A stretch of DNA of 64,000 nt from Enhygromyxa salina (GCF_002994635.1 NZ_PVNL01000111.1:90131-154130); one strand, 5' to 3'; positions 25,597 to 33,633 are shown, numbered from the stretch's first letter. Notes: generated by a model from the letters alone, not told the origin. Translations and numbers: made by a program.

Positions 25597-25644
25597 TCAG
25601 GCTCGGCCGATCAATCGATCCGCGGCTCGTTGCGGCCGTTCACG
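25591..25644. repeat. Decayed copy of the VWA lipoprotein 3' end
   Basis: 54 bases match 33956-34009 at 48 positions by eye. At 33956 the block spans the stop codon and last codons (CNEPPIG-stop) of the VWA gene. Here the minus strand reads RNEPRID-stop with no gene body upstream. The block begins inside the last codons of the lipoprotein gene ending at 25596. Confidence 0.7.
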
Positions 25645-25688
25645 TCCACGCCACCTCGGAGCAGACCCACAGTCGGCGGCTCAGCGCG

Positions 25689-26840
25689 TTACTTCGTATC
25701 GAGCCAGCGGCCGTTGTCTGCGGGGTCGAGGGCCACGGGCGCGCCGCCGTCCGGGATCGGATGATGGGCGCTCCACAAGATCCCGTGCACGACGACGCGG
25801 CGGAACATCGGCGCGTGCGGGGTTTCGGGCGTGTCGATCCAGTTGCCGTACCAGTGCCCGCCAGTGAAGCCGAAGCCGCGGCCGCCGTCCTCGCGGTCGT
25901 AGGCCCACGCGGTGACCTCCGAGCGACCTGGGTGGGCCTGGGTGTCAGGGGTGGTCCGCGTCCACTCGGGCGGGACGTCCTCGAGGATCCGCGTGATCCC
26001 GAGCTCCCCCTCGACCCAACGCATATTGTAGTACCACTCGTCCTCGATGGTCATCGGCGTGACGCCGTTGGTCACCGGATGCGCCGCGAACTCGGCGTAG
26101 TTCGTCTGCCATATGGGGTTCACCGAGTAGCCTGATTCATAGTATCCGCCGAGCCAGGGGAGGATCTGGGCTCCGAGCGCTGGCGAATAGTCGACCGCGT
26201 AGTGCAGGTTGACGAACCCTGCGCCCGCGTCGATGTGCTCGGCGAGGACCGCCAGCTTGTTGGGATCCGTGAGCGGATGGCTGTCACCCCCGTCGAGATA
26301 AAACACGATCGCGTCGGCGCCAGTGAAGATCGCCTCGTCCGTTGGCCAGCCATCCTTGACGATCACTGGGACCACGCCTGGCGTCTGGCACAGCATCTTT
26401 GCCAGGAGCGCGGTCCCGGCGAAGAACTCGTGCGCGCCCAGTGGGTGAGTGAGGCTCGGCGCTCCCGCGACCAAGACGATCTTGGTCGCGTTGGGGTCCT
26501 CGGGCTCGACCTCGACCGGGACGACAGACTGATCGTGAGCGTCACTCGGCACAGCCCAGGGCTCGCAGATGATGTCCGGCGGCAGCGGCTCGCCAGTCGT
26601 CGTGGTCTCGTCGTCGGTTGGTCCGGTCGAGTCAGTCTGCGTGGTGCTGGTCGTGTCGTCGGTGTCCGAGGAGCTCTGCGTCGAGCTGTCCGAGTCCGTC
26701 GTGGCCGTCTCGGCTGTCGCAGAGTCGCTCGTCGGTGCGCTCGTGCTCTGTGTCAATGCGCGGGCGCTGGGATCTTCGGCGCAGCCCGAGATGAAGAGCA
26801 AGAGCACGAAGGTGGCGCAGCGGGGCGGGGTGGCGAACAC
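25689..26840 (-). CDS. ThuA-like domain lipoprotein
   Basis: 383 aa with lipobox LLFISGC, a long Ser/Thr/Asp linker (about 25-85), then a class I glutamine amidotransferase-like ThuA domain. Landmarks: KIVLVAGAPSLTHPLGAHEFFAG, DAIVFYLDGGDSHPL, GFVNLHYAVDY, HPVTNGV and DEWYYNMRW, ending RVVVHGILWSAH. ThuA proteins are linked to sugar turnover, often without a catalytic Cys. Surface-anchored here; substrate unknown. Confidence 0.85.
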   Translation of the reverse strand: MFATPPRCATFVLLLFISGCAEDPSARALTQSTSAPTSDSATAETATTDSDSSTQSSSDTDDTTSTTQTDSTGPTDDETTTTGEPLPPDIICEPWAVPSDAHDQSVVPVEVEPEDPNATKIVLVAGAPSLTHPLGAHEFFAGTALLAKMLCQTPGVVPVIVKDGWPTDEAIFTGADAIVFYLDGGDSHPLTDPNKLAVLAEHIDAGAGFVNLHYAVDYSPALGAQILPWLGGYYESGYSVNPIWQTNYAEFAAHPVTNGVTPMTIEDEWYYNMRWVEGELGITRILEDVPPEWTRTTPDTQAHPGRSEVTAWAYDREDGGRGFGFTGGHWYGNWIDTPETPHAPMFRRVVVHGILWSAHHPIPDGGAPVALDPADNGRWLDTK

Positions 26841-26940
26841 AGCTCGGCTATACCACTACGAGATCGAGGGGACCTAGCGAGCACGCGCACATGCGCGCGT
26901 GAAAACGACCAGCGCTCGCTCGACGATCTCGCGGCCGCGC

Positions 26941-27288
26941 TCGGATTCACGCATCCGCTGTTCACGCATCCGCCGACGGGACTTGGACCTGATGGATCAC
27001 GCGCCGATCGAGTACGAAGTCACCTGACCACCGGATCTACATCTACGAGCCGCTCGGTCTGACAATGCGAGCCGACGACTAGTGCGACACCGGGGAAGAG
27101 ATGTTGCCCAAGTCGCAGGGCGTCGGCCTCGAGTTCACGCTCGGCGACGAGATGACCAGCTTGTTCGCGGGCAACTGGGGCAGCTTGGCGAGTACGACAT
27201 CTGGGTCGAGACGGCGAACTACAGTGAATGCAACCCCTGGCTCGGCGCGCCGGATGGGCTCTATCAGGCTTTCATCGCCCAACACTGA
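26941..27288 (+). pseudogene. Decayed coding remnant with several frame breaks
   Basis: Three pieces read as one protein only if frames are joined: RRDLDLMDHAPIEYEVT, then DHRIYIYEPLGLTMRADD (stop) CDTGEEMLPKSQG and EFTLGDEMTSLFAGNWG, then LGEYDIWVETANYSECNP ending AFIAQH-stop at 27288. There are at least two single-base shifts and one in-frame stop (near 27080). Family not recognised. The 602-bp gap 26841-27442 holds otherwise only tandem CAGACATCGGGG repeats (27320-27355), a hairpin and the speE promoter. Confidence 0.5.
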
Positions 27289-27351
27289 CCCTGGCCATGG
27301 CCCGCCTGGCCAATCACCACATCGGGGCCAGACATCGGGGGCAGACATCGG

Positions 27352-27366
27352 GGCCGGGACCCGGCC
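27352..27366. promoter_or_regulatory. Perfect inverted repeat upstream of the speE promoter
   Basis: GGCCGGG and CCCGGCC are separated by a single A, 14 bp before the -35 box of the spermidine synthase promoter. It may be an operator or the terminator stem of the upstream remnant; there is no T run. Confidence 0.35.
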
Positions 27367-27379
27367 GATGACTTGACGC

Positions 27380-27408
27380 TTGCATGCGCGCCGACTCTCT
27401 GCGATAAA
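27380..27408 (+). promoter_or_regulatory. Sigma-70-type promoter of speE
   Basis: TTGCAT (27380-27385), 17-bp spacer, GATAAA (27403-27408), 34 bp before the speE start. The local AT richness against the GC-rich background supports it. Confidence 0.5.
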
Positions 27409-27442
27409 TTGACCTTCCCTTGCTGGACCGCGGCCTAATTCC

Positions 27443-28285
27443 ATGATTCCGTCACGCGAAGTACTAAATGGCGACTATAAACAACTAATGCGCGTGGATC
27501 GCGAAATTCACGTCACGCAGACACCGTATCAGAACCTCCAGATCTTCGAGAACCGCACCTTCGGTCGGGTCCTGGCGCTGGATGGTGTGGTCCAGACCAC
27601 CGAGGCGGACGAATTCATCTACCACGAGATGCTGGCCCATCCGCCGATCCTGGCCCACGGTGGGGTCCGCAAGGTGCTGATCATCGGCGGCGGCGACGGT
27701 GGCTGCGCCGAAGAGGTGCTCAAGCACGACGTCGAGACGGTCGTGATGGTCGAGATCGACGGCGCGGTCGTGGCGGCCGCCAAGGCACACCTGGCCATGA
27801 TCTCCAACGGTGCCTTCGACGATCCCCGACTGTCGCTGATCATCGGTGACGGCGCTCGGTACATGCAGTCCATGGCCCAGAGCGTCGAACGCTTCGATTT
27901 GATCATCATCGACTCCACGGATCCGATCGGTCCGGGCGTGGTGCTGTTCGAGGATGCCTTTTATACCGACTGTCAGCGTGTCTTGGCGCCGGGTGGTATT
28001 CTGGTCACCCAAAACGGTGTGCCATTCGTGCAGCGCCTGCAATACCAAACCACCGGCGCCACCCGAGCCAAGCTGTTCCGCCACGCGGGCTTTTATTTCG
28101 CAACGGTGCCGAGCTACTGTGGCGGTCCGCTGGCGTTCGGCTGGGCCTCCGATACGCTCGACCTGGCCCAACTCGATCTGGCCCAGCTCGAGGCCGCTCA
28201 TGATCGCTTCGGCACCACATTGCGCTACTACAATCCGTTGGTTCATCTGGGCGCCTTCGCTACGCCCAATTTCCTGCGTCTGTGA
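27443..28285 (+). CDS. speE: Spermidine synthase (polyamine aminopropyltransferase)
   Basis: 280 aa. It transfers the aminopropyl group of decarboxylated S-adenosylmethionine to putrescine. Motifs: TPYQNLQIFENRTFGRVLALDG (strand region with substrate Gln), YHEMLAHPP, GGGDGG at 82-87 for cofactor binding, Glu104 in VEID, and the catalytic region IIIDSTDPIGPG (Asp157, Asp160). Full length for bacterial enzymes. Monocistronic with its own promoter; it ends 4 bp before a convergent gene. It is the second clear polyamine gene in the window besides the decarboxylase operon. Confidence 0.95.
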   Translation: MIPSREVLNGDYKQLMRVDREIHVTQTPYQNLQIFENRTFGRVLALDGVVQTTEADEFIYHEMLAHPPILAHGGVRKVLIIGGGDGGCAEEVLKHDVETVVMVEIDGAVVAAAKAHLAMISNGAFDDPRLSLIIGDGARYMQSMAQSVERFDLIIIDSTDPIGPGVVLFEDAFYTDCQRVLAPGGILVTQNGVPFVQRLQYQTTGATRAKLFRHAGFYFATVPSYCGGPLAFGWASDTLDLAQLDLAQLEAAHDRFGTTLRYYNPLVHLGAFATPNFLRL

Positions 28286-28289
28286 TCAG

Positions 28290-29780
28290 CTACGCTGGTG
28301 ACCCCAAAACGAAGTCGGCGAGCGTGGCCACGCGCGGGGTCATGGTTGCGCGGGCGGGGACGTAGGCGCGCTCTGGGGGCACCAGCGAGACCCCATAGAT
28401 TGCAAGAAACCCATGACGGACGACGCCCGGCGCGGTCGCAGTGCGGTCGGAGGCGGGGAGGAAACCAAACAGACGAAGGCCGCTGCGTTCGCACGCGAGC
28501 TGGCCGCTCAGCTCGCGCAGGTCCGTCCAGCACAGCAGCGTCTCCACTTCCAGCCACGGTCCGACGAGCGCGATCCAGCGAGGCAGCGAGGTCTGGACCT
28601 CCGGGTCGCGCGGTGAGGCCAGGGTCGAGAGCTTGGCGGTGAAGGTCGAGCGTTCGACATCGAAGGTTGCGTGATGGAAGCCGACGATCTCGCCCTCGCG
28701 CTCGATGACCCAGGCGTAGACCGGTCGGTTGGCGATGACGGCGTCCTCCCCGGCAAAGGCCACACGCTCGGCATAGAACGTTGGATCGAGCATGTGATGA
28801 TCGGGGTCGTGCTCGAGCTCTGGGTTGAGCCCCGGCAGCGCAGCGATGAGCCTTGGGACGTCGGCGCGTGCGAGCGGCCGCGGCGTGAGACCCTGCGGCA
28901 GCCCGAGCTCGTCGGCGAGCCAGCGGATGTCCGGCCACGTGCCCGGGGGCCGGGCGGCGCATCGAGCAGCCGCGGACGCGCTGAGCCTCGGCAGCGGCGT
29001 CATGGCCAATGGTGGCGGGGCGCTTCGCGTGTCATCGTGTTCGAACAGCAGCTGCATCAGGGCGGCCGTGCTCGGGCGCAGGGCCGCTGGTTTGGGCCAG
29101 ACGAGCTCGTCTGCGGGCAACAACAGGTTGACGTAGACGGCCTCGGGGACGTGGCAGGTCGAAGCGGCGTCGAGCGGCTTGCTGTCCGAGTCGGGCGCGA
29201 TCCCGCATAGCAGGTGTCCAGCTCGCTCCAGGCCAGCGCACTGCGCTTTGTTGTCGAGCTCGACGAGGCCGTAGATCATCTGAACCCCCATCGCCCGCGC
29301 GATCACGACCGAGGCCTCGACCAGCGCGCCGCCGAGGCCCCGGCCGCGAAACCGGGGATCGACCACGGACATGCGCCCGAGCATGGATCGGTTGATCGGC
29401 TCGTACTCGACAGCGAGGTAGCCGACCGGCGCGGCCTCGCCCTGCGCTTTGAACAGGAGCACATGGAGCGGGCGCGCCAAGACGTCTTGCTCCTCGCCGA
29501 CGAGGGCGGCCTGTGTCTCGTAGATCGCGCTGGTGAGCAACGTCTGATCCTCGGCGGCCGCGAGGCTCGGATACCACGCGGCGAGTAACTCGATCAGGGT
29601 GGGGATGTCGCCACGCGCGAGCCCGCAGGCTCGAATTTCGGGTGGTAGCTGCAGCGCCCGCTCCACGAAAGTTGGCTCTGGCCAACGCATCAGGCCCGCC
29701 TCGCGGAGGGGTCGAGTACCTGCTGTTGCTCGGGCGCCACGGTCATGCGGGCTGGAGTATGCACCGACGCCGGCCTTCAT
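28290..29780 (-). CDS. Double GNAT N-acetyltransferase
   Basis: 496 aa if started at 29780, or 466 aa from the ATG at 29690 (MRWPEP); the choice is open. First GNAT domain (about 45-220) has the acetyl-CoA loop VDPRFRGRGLGGALVEA. The second (about 310-480) is more divergent (VIEREGEIVGFHHATFDVERS, SLPRWIALVGPWL) and lacks a clear RGxGxG loop. Tandem GNATs of this shape usually have one active half. Convergent with speE, so an amine substrate is a thought only. Confidence 0.82.
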   Translation of the reverse strand: MKAGVGAYSSPHDRGARATAGTRPLREAGLMRWPEPTFVERALQLPPEIRACGLARGDIPTLIELLAAWYPSLAAAEDQTLLTSAIYETQAALVGEEQDVLARPLHVLLFKAQGEAAPVGYLAVEYEPINRSMLGRMSVVDPRFRGRGLGGALVEASVVIARAMGVQMIYGLVELDNKAQCAGLERAGHLLCGIAPDSDSKPLDAASTCHVPEAVYVNLLLPADELVWPKPAALRPSTAALMQLLFEHDDTRSAPPPLAMTPLPRLSASAAARCAARPPGTWPDIRWLADELGLPQGLTPRPLARADVPRLIAALPGLNPELEHDPDHHMLDPTFYAERVAFAGEDAVIANRPVYAWVIEREGEIVGFHHATFDVERSTFTAKLSTLASPRDPEVQTSLPRWIALVGPWLEVETLLCWTDLRELSGQLACERSGLRLFGFLPASDRTATAPGVVRHGFLAIYGVSLVPPERAYVPARATMTPRVATLADFVLGSPA

Positions 29781-29845
29781 TTGAACTCTTTTTTTCCTGT
29801 CGGATACACTCGACCGACGAAGCCCGCGTCATCGATTACTCGATC

Positions 29846-30127
29846 TCATCGGTTGGCGACGTGGCTCGACTCGAAGGATCCACCAAGCTTCCGCAGCTGA
29901 CTCTCGAGCGCGGCGTCGGTCTCGAGCCCAGAAAGAGACCACCGCCGACCGCCCTTTCTCTTTCTGTCTCGAGCAACGAACTGTCCGTGCTGCGCCGAGT
30001 TGGCCAAGATGCGCCATGCGTAAGGCCACTCGAGCAGCCGTCTAGTCGAGAGCAGAGACCGGCAGTTCCAACGGTGGTCCCACCGGCCTGTCTGGGTCTT
30101 GGCTACGCTTGTGCAGTACGTGACCAT
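29846..30127 (-). other. Possible small coding remnant downstream of the immunity-like gene
   Basis: The minus frame ending at 29846 reads WRILANSAQHGQFVARDRKR, then GLETDAALESQLRKLGGSFE and VANR-stop, with composition like real protein, but there is no convincing start after the neighbour's stop at 30042. An ATG exists at 30127, inside that gene. Either a short gene from a TTG near 30009 or the end of a lost gene. The rest of 29781-30041 shows nothing else. Confidence 0.3.
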
Positions 30128-30701
30128 TGAATACCTGGGTGCGAAAACCTTGAAGAACTAGCCGGTTTGCACGTGACAAGTCTAACGGGATGCCGAAGAC
30201 CTCCGGGGGAGTGCCAGAGTATGCGACGGCTCCAGCAAGCAACGCCGGCCAGTCGAAGTTTTCTGAAAGCGCGTGCCAGTCGACGACTATCATGGTGCGG
30301 CCGGCAGCGGTTGCTGATTGGAAGCGACGCACCAGCGCAGAAACGAATCCACTGTCCGCCGTCACGAGTTGACCAAACCAGTACCACTCGACTAGTTTCG
30401 TTCCGCAGCGACGAAACTCGCACAACATGTCGTCGCCATCGTGGGTCCATACGCGAAAGTTGATCGGCTTTTGAGCCATCACATGTTCTTGGAAAACTTC
30501 AACGTCAAGGTCGTGCCGTTCGCCCATGTTCTCGACAGTTGCTACGGCCGTCGCGTCGACCACGTTGGGATCGATGAGGCTAAACCCCGACTCGTTCAGG
30601 AAGCGCAGTCCGTCCAGCCAATCCGCATTCTCACGCTGCCGGGAGAAGAGGGCGAACCCTTTGGATCCAGCCATATCGGGCATGTAGTCGCGGTCGCTCA
30701 T
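30042..30701 (-). CDS. Putative immunity-type protein, family not recognised
   Basis: 219 aa from the ATG at 30701 with GAAGG upstream; the ATGA overlaps the stop of the toxin-like tail frame upstream. It is soluble and acidic-aromatic, with segments such as SKGFALFSRQRENADWLDGLRF, GERHDLDVEVFQEHVM and TKLVEWYWFGQLV, no signal peptide and no known catalytic motif. Size, coupling to a C-terminal-tail-like frame and locally lower GC suggest an immunity protein of a toxin-immunity pair. That is inference from context. Confidence 0.55.
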   Translation of the reverse strand: MSDRDYMPDMAGSKGFALFSRQRENADWLDGLRFLNESGFSLIDPNVVDATAVATVENMGERHDLDVEVFQEHVMAQKPINFRVWTHDGDDMLCEFRRCGTKLVEWYWFGQLVTADSGFVSALVRRFQSATAAGRTMIVVDWHALSENFDWPALLAGAVAYSGTPPEVFGIPLDLSRANRLVLQGFRTQVFNGHVLHKRSQDPDRPVGPPLELPVSALD

Positions 30702-31046
30702 CGTGGAAAGACCTTCACGTTGGCTGCGCCGAGCTTGCGCACCGCAATGTCTAGCACACTCTGCGGTGTTAGCTCTTCGAAAAATGCCTGCGCCTGGACG
30801 CCGCGGGCACGGGCCGTCTCGTTGAGAACACGGAGCCGATCCCCCTGGAACTCGGGCAACGTAGGGCGGAACTCGCCGTCGGGCGCCGAGGGGCGGTGAG
30901 AGATGATTTTCTCGGGGAGAACTCAGGTCCCAAGGTTGTCGTTTCTCGGGGAATCCCGTCTCGTCGCTGCAGACGATGCGCAGAAAATAATGGCGCTTTT
31001 TGCATGGGATAGGGTTTCTGATCTGTAGGACGCGAGGGTTCGTCAT
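30698..31046 (-). pseudogene. Toxin-like gene with a frameshift (N-terminal part and C-terminal tail in different frames)
   Basis: An ATG at 31046 overlaps the stop of the upstream lipoprotein (ATGA) and opens MTNPRVLQIRNPIPCKKRHY. After about 40 codons this frame turns into Arg/Pro-rich text. A different frame, open from 30922, reads APDGEFRPTLPEFQGDRLRV, then RGVQAQAFFEELTPQSVLDI and ends NVKVFPR-stop at 30698, overlapping the next ATG by ATGA. One base shift between about 30925 and 30990 would join them into a protein of roughly 115 aa. Could be a mutation, a sequencing error or programmed frameshifting. No toxin family recognised. Confidence 0.5.
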
Positions 31047-31513
31047 ACGCAGAAGTGAAGTGCTTCGGCCTGTGTTGATGTGAGGTGGCCTTTGCATGTG
31101 TCGGCCGTCACTGTGTCACTTGTGCATTCCGACGCCGAGCACATGTCTGTGTTTTGCAGATGACAGTCTGTTGTGCGTTTGGTCCCTTCGGTGTAGCAGG
31201 CTATGATCTCAGTGCTTTCGTCGGTGGTCGCGCCGCTGTCGTCTAAAGTGTCACGCACGCAGCGGATTGCATCGTCCTCGGAGCTAGGGATCGTGGACTC
31301 GAGGCAATCAGACTTTGATGTGAAGGTGTTGTTGTCGGGATCGCTTAGGTCTAGGAATAGAAAGTAGCACTCGCAGGCTGCCTCTGCTTCCGCCGCTCGC
31401 TGCTCGACATATTGCCTGATCGCATCGTCAAGCCTGGTGTCAGGGGAAGTGCATGCTGTTATGGCCAGTAGTATTGCGGGAAACGCCTGCGCAATTGATG
31501 TTCGTCGACGCAT
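31043..31513 (-). CDS. Small Cys-rich lipoprotein
   Basis: 156 aa. Signal with lipobox LLAITAC, followed by a helical stretch (DDAIRQYVEQRAAEAEAACECYF). About ten further cysteines (CECYF, SDCLE, IRCVRD, IIACY, TDCHL, DMCSASEC, DTCKG, HFCV) suggest disulfides in the periplasm or outside the cell. The stop overlaps the next start (ATGA), so it is translated together with the toxin-like gene and may carry or deliver it. Family not recognised. Confidence 0.7.
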   Translation of the reverse strand: MRRRTSIAQAFPAILLAITACTSPDTRLDDAIRQYVEQRAAEAEAACECYFLFLDLSDPDNNTFTSKSDCLESTIPSSEDDAIRCVRDTLDDSGATTDESTEIIACYTEGTKRTTDCHLQNTDMCSASECTSDTVTADTCKGHLTSTQAEALHFCV

Positions 31514-31854
31514 TTGTTGTGAGGATATCGTTTTCGCGCATGGTGGTCAAGCGAGGGTTGCACTGAGACTCGCATAACTGACCCGTCATGCGGACACTCA
31601 GCGGGTCTCTTTCGCAGTCTCCTGCACTCAGCACTCCTCGAAATCGCAGCCGAGCGAGATCGTTCGTGGCACGCCGGCGCCCGTCGCCGCGCCGCCGCCA
31701 ACGAGGTCGCCCGACGCTGGCCAGAGCCCCAGTTCTGGTCGCGTCCTGCACGGGCGTGCATTCGTCGCCATCCCGGCCATTGTTTAGAAGTCCTATACGC
31801 CGACCGACACGCCGATAGCTCGGACTCCAGTGGACGACGAGGCGCTGAGAGAAT
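31514..31854. other. Intergenic stretch with an open frame without start
   Basis: The plus frame from about 31590 to the TGA at 31856 reads LLEIAAERDRSWHAGARRR, ARRWPEPQFWSRPARACIRR and HPGHCLEVLYADRHADSS, which has coding-like composition but no start codon or ribosome site. Perhaps the N-terminal side of the truncated metalloprotease region or a lost gene. Nothing else seen. Confidence 0.3.
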
Positions 31855-32133
31855 TTGAGGCCCTCGCCAGTCGCGTCCAAGGTGGCCGACGTGCGCGTCC
31901 GCGACCAACAAAAGCGCTGGGCCAGCTGCGACGACAAGGGCGTGCTGCGCTTCAACTGGCGCGTGATCCAAGCGCCGATGCGCCTGGTTGACTATGTCGT
32001 CGCTCACGAGGTCGTGCACGTGGTCCACCCGGATCACACCAAGGCGTTCTGGGCCCGGCTCGGGGCGCTGATGCCCGACTATGAGCGGCGTAAACAGGAG
32101 CTGCGACGCTTGGGAGGCCGGCTGGAGTGGTGA
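31855..32133 (+). pseudogene. YgjP-like (M48-type) zinc metalloprotease, C-terminal part only
   Basis: About 92 residues from a TTG: VRDQQKRWASCDDKGVLRFN, then YVVAHEVVHVVHPDHTKAFW with the HExxH zinc site (HEVVH) and third-ligand region, then LGALMPDYERRK. YgjP/WSS1-like proteins are usually about 230 aa; the N-terminal half is missing here. A different frame just upstream (VDDEALREFEALASRVQ) suggests a frameshift. Catalytic residues survive, so a short active product cannot be excluded. Confidence 0.55.
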
Positions 32134-32234
32134 TGGCGCGGGCAGACCACAGCCATGCCCATGGGTGGCGGCTCGGAGGCGTCGCCGTCGAACAACAGCT
32201 TCAGTGAAGACCGCGAGGCGCGAGCTAGCGATCG

Positions 32235-32900
32235 TCAGGGCGTCGCGAGAGAGCGGTTGGTCGCGACGAACCGACGCATGTACGCGTAGGATCGGAACGC
32301 CAGCTCGACCTCTCCGTCTTCGCTCGGCTGGAGGCTCGCGCCATCGTCGTGCTCGGCGCAGGCGGGCACCTGAAGGCTGTTGGTGGTTCGAATCGACACG
32401 GGCAGCACGAGCGCCGCGATGTCTCCGGTCGAGAACGTGACCTCGACCTGCCGCGTCGCGGCTCGCTCGCACACGGGGCAGCACGGCGTCCCGTCGTCGG
32501 TCGTCGGCCAGGAGACGCCGCCATCGGGGAAGGGCACGTTGAACACGGCCTCGGGATTGATGTGGTCATTCGAGACGGGGGCCATGGTCTTGGTTCCCGT
32601 CGACCACGCGCTGCACTTGGAGCACTGGATCGTGCGCGCCGTCTCGGGGTGGATGAAGCGAAGCTGCGCGCTGCAGTGGGGGCACGGCGCCTGGGCGTGG
32701 CCGCCACCCTTGAGCAAGCCGAACAACCCCGCGAGCCCGCCGAAGGCCACGACACCGCTCCAGAACCACGCCAAGAAGCCCCAGTCGCGAAAGTAGGCCA
32801 GCGCGAGCAGGCCGAGGCCCACGGCCGCGACCGCGCCGGCGGCGATCGTGGCCTTGCGGTTGGCTTCGGTGTTGAGCGAGACGGTCGTCGGCGTACTCAT
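32235..32900 (-). CDS. Membrane-anchored zinc-ribbon protein
   Basis: 221 aa from the ATG at 32900. Two hydrophobic helices near the N-terminus (about 19-35 and 40-60) are followed by a zinc ribbon (CPHCSAQLRF, IQCSKC), then a second Cys pair (CCPVCERAA) in a cytoplasmic domain. ATRQVEVTFSTGDIAALVLP suggests a small beta domain. Role unknown. 32134-32234 holds nothing notable. Confidence 0.72.
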   Translation of the reverse strand: MSTPTTVSLNTEANRKATIAAGAVAAVGLGLLALAYFRDWGFLAWFWSGVVAFGGLAGLFGLLKGGGHAQAPCPHCSAQLRFIHPETARTIQCSKCSAWSTGTKTMAPVSNDHINPEAVFNVPFPDGGVSWPTTDDGTPCCPVCERAATRQVEVTFSTGDIAALVLPVSIRTTNSLQVPACAEHDDGASLQPSEDGEVELAFRSYAYMRRFVATNRSLATP

Positions 32901-32914
32901 CGTGGGCCTGATTG

Positions 32915-32981
32915 TACATACACAGCGCCGCGACGACCCAGTCGTCGGTCGGCTTACAGGCGCCCTGCGCCGTGCACAGCG
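32915..32981 (-). repeat. Decayed fragment of the 24.4-kb lipoprotein C-terminus
   Basis: The minus strand reads LCTAQGACKPTDDWVV, matching LCTAQGACKPVDGEVV in the lipoprotein at 25493-25543 (about 42 of 51 bases by eye), then a deletion and a further short match (GCGCTGTGTAT). No gene body surrounds it. Confidence 0.6.
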
Positions 32982-33068
32982 CTGCCCGAACCAAGAGCAT
33001 GGTGGCATGATGTTCACACCCCGTCGACTCTAGAGCGGATATCTCAGCCACCGCGCGTGGCTGCTCGC

Positions 33069-33094
33069 TACTCGATCAACCCCTGGTTGTTGAC
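33069..33094 (-). repeat. 26-bp fragment of a VWA gene
   Basis: 25 of 26 bases equal 34544-34569 inside the VWA lipoprotein gene; the minus strand encodes NVNNQGLIE here and there. A stop follows directly. With the fragment at 32915-32981 it shows the 296-bp gap 32901-33196 is made of gene debris. Confidence 0.6.
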
Positions 33095-33196
33095 ATTTGA
33101 TCGGGCGCACCAGAGCACGCTCGGCGACCGGCTCGTCGATCGCAGGGGGCGAGCGCCTGGTCCGAGCTGTCTGTCGCCGACGTCCGCAACCGCCCG

Positions 33197-33616
33197 GTGT
33201 GGTGGCTGGGCGGCAAGACCGAGCTGATGTTCGAGACCAGCATCGCTAGCCACGTCGACGAGGACGCGCTCACGCAGATGATCGAGGTCCTGCGCCGCCA
33301 CTTCGCGGACCCCGGCCGACTCGAGGAGCGGATGCCCAACGACGCGCACGGGACCGTCGCGATACGGACCTTCATCGCTGGCTTCAGCGGGTTCATGTCG
33401 ATCATCCCGCTCAAGCCGCTGGTCGCCAAGTGGCTGCTGCTCACGCTGCTCGGTCCGATGACGGCCACCGGGGCGCTGATCGGCTGGTTGATCGGACGCG
33501 CGGTCTGGCGATGGCGCAGCGACGGGCGCGAGCAGCAGCTGCGCGGCGCGTTCTCGGAGCTGGTCGGACACGCGTCGACACCCGCGCCCGTGCTAGGGCC
33601 CGCGAGCTCCGAGTAG
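33197..33616 (+). CDS. Hypothetical protein with a hydrophobic hairpin
   Basis: 139 aa from a GTG (an ATG follows at 33227). A charged N-terminal half (ASHVDEDALTQMIEVLRRHF) leads to two hydrophobic stretches (about 65-75 and 78-102: KWLLLTLLGPMTATGALIGW) and a basic, Ala-rich tail. Coding-like text in-frame upstream (LSVADVRNRP) and in another frame (HQSTLGDRLVDR) suggests that the true N-terminus was longer and has been damaged. Family not recognised. Confidence 0.55.
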   Translation: MWWLGGKTELMFETSIASHVDEDALTQMIEVLRRHFADPGRLEERMPNDAHGTVAIRTFIAGFSGFMSIIPLKPLVAKWLLLTLLGPMTATGALIGWLIGRAVWRWRSDGREQQLRGAFSELVGHASTPAPVLGPASSE

Positions 33617-33633
33617 CGAAACTCCGAGTCCGC

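Noticed and set aside
30042..31097. A single 351-codon frame joining the MTNPRV start to the immunity-like protein
   Set aside because: Between about 30925 and 30701 the frame is Arg/Pro-rich noise, while another frame is protein-like and ends in an ATGA overlap with the immunity start.
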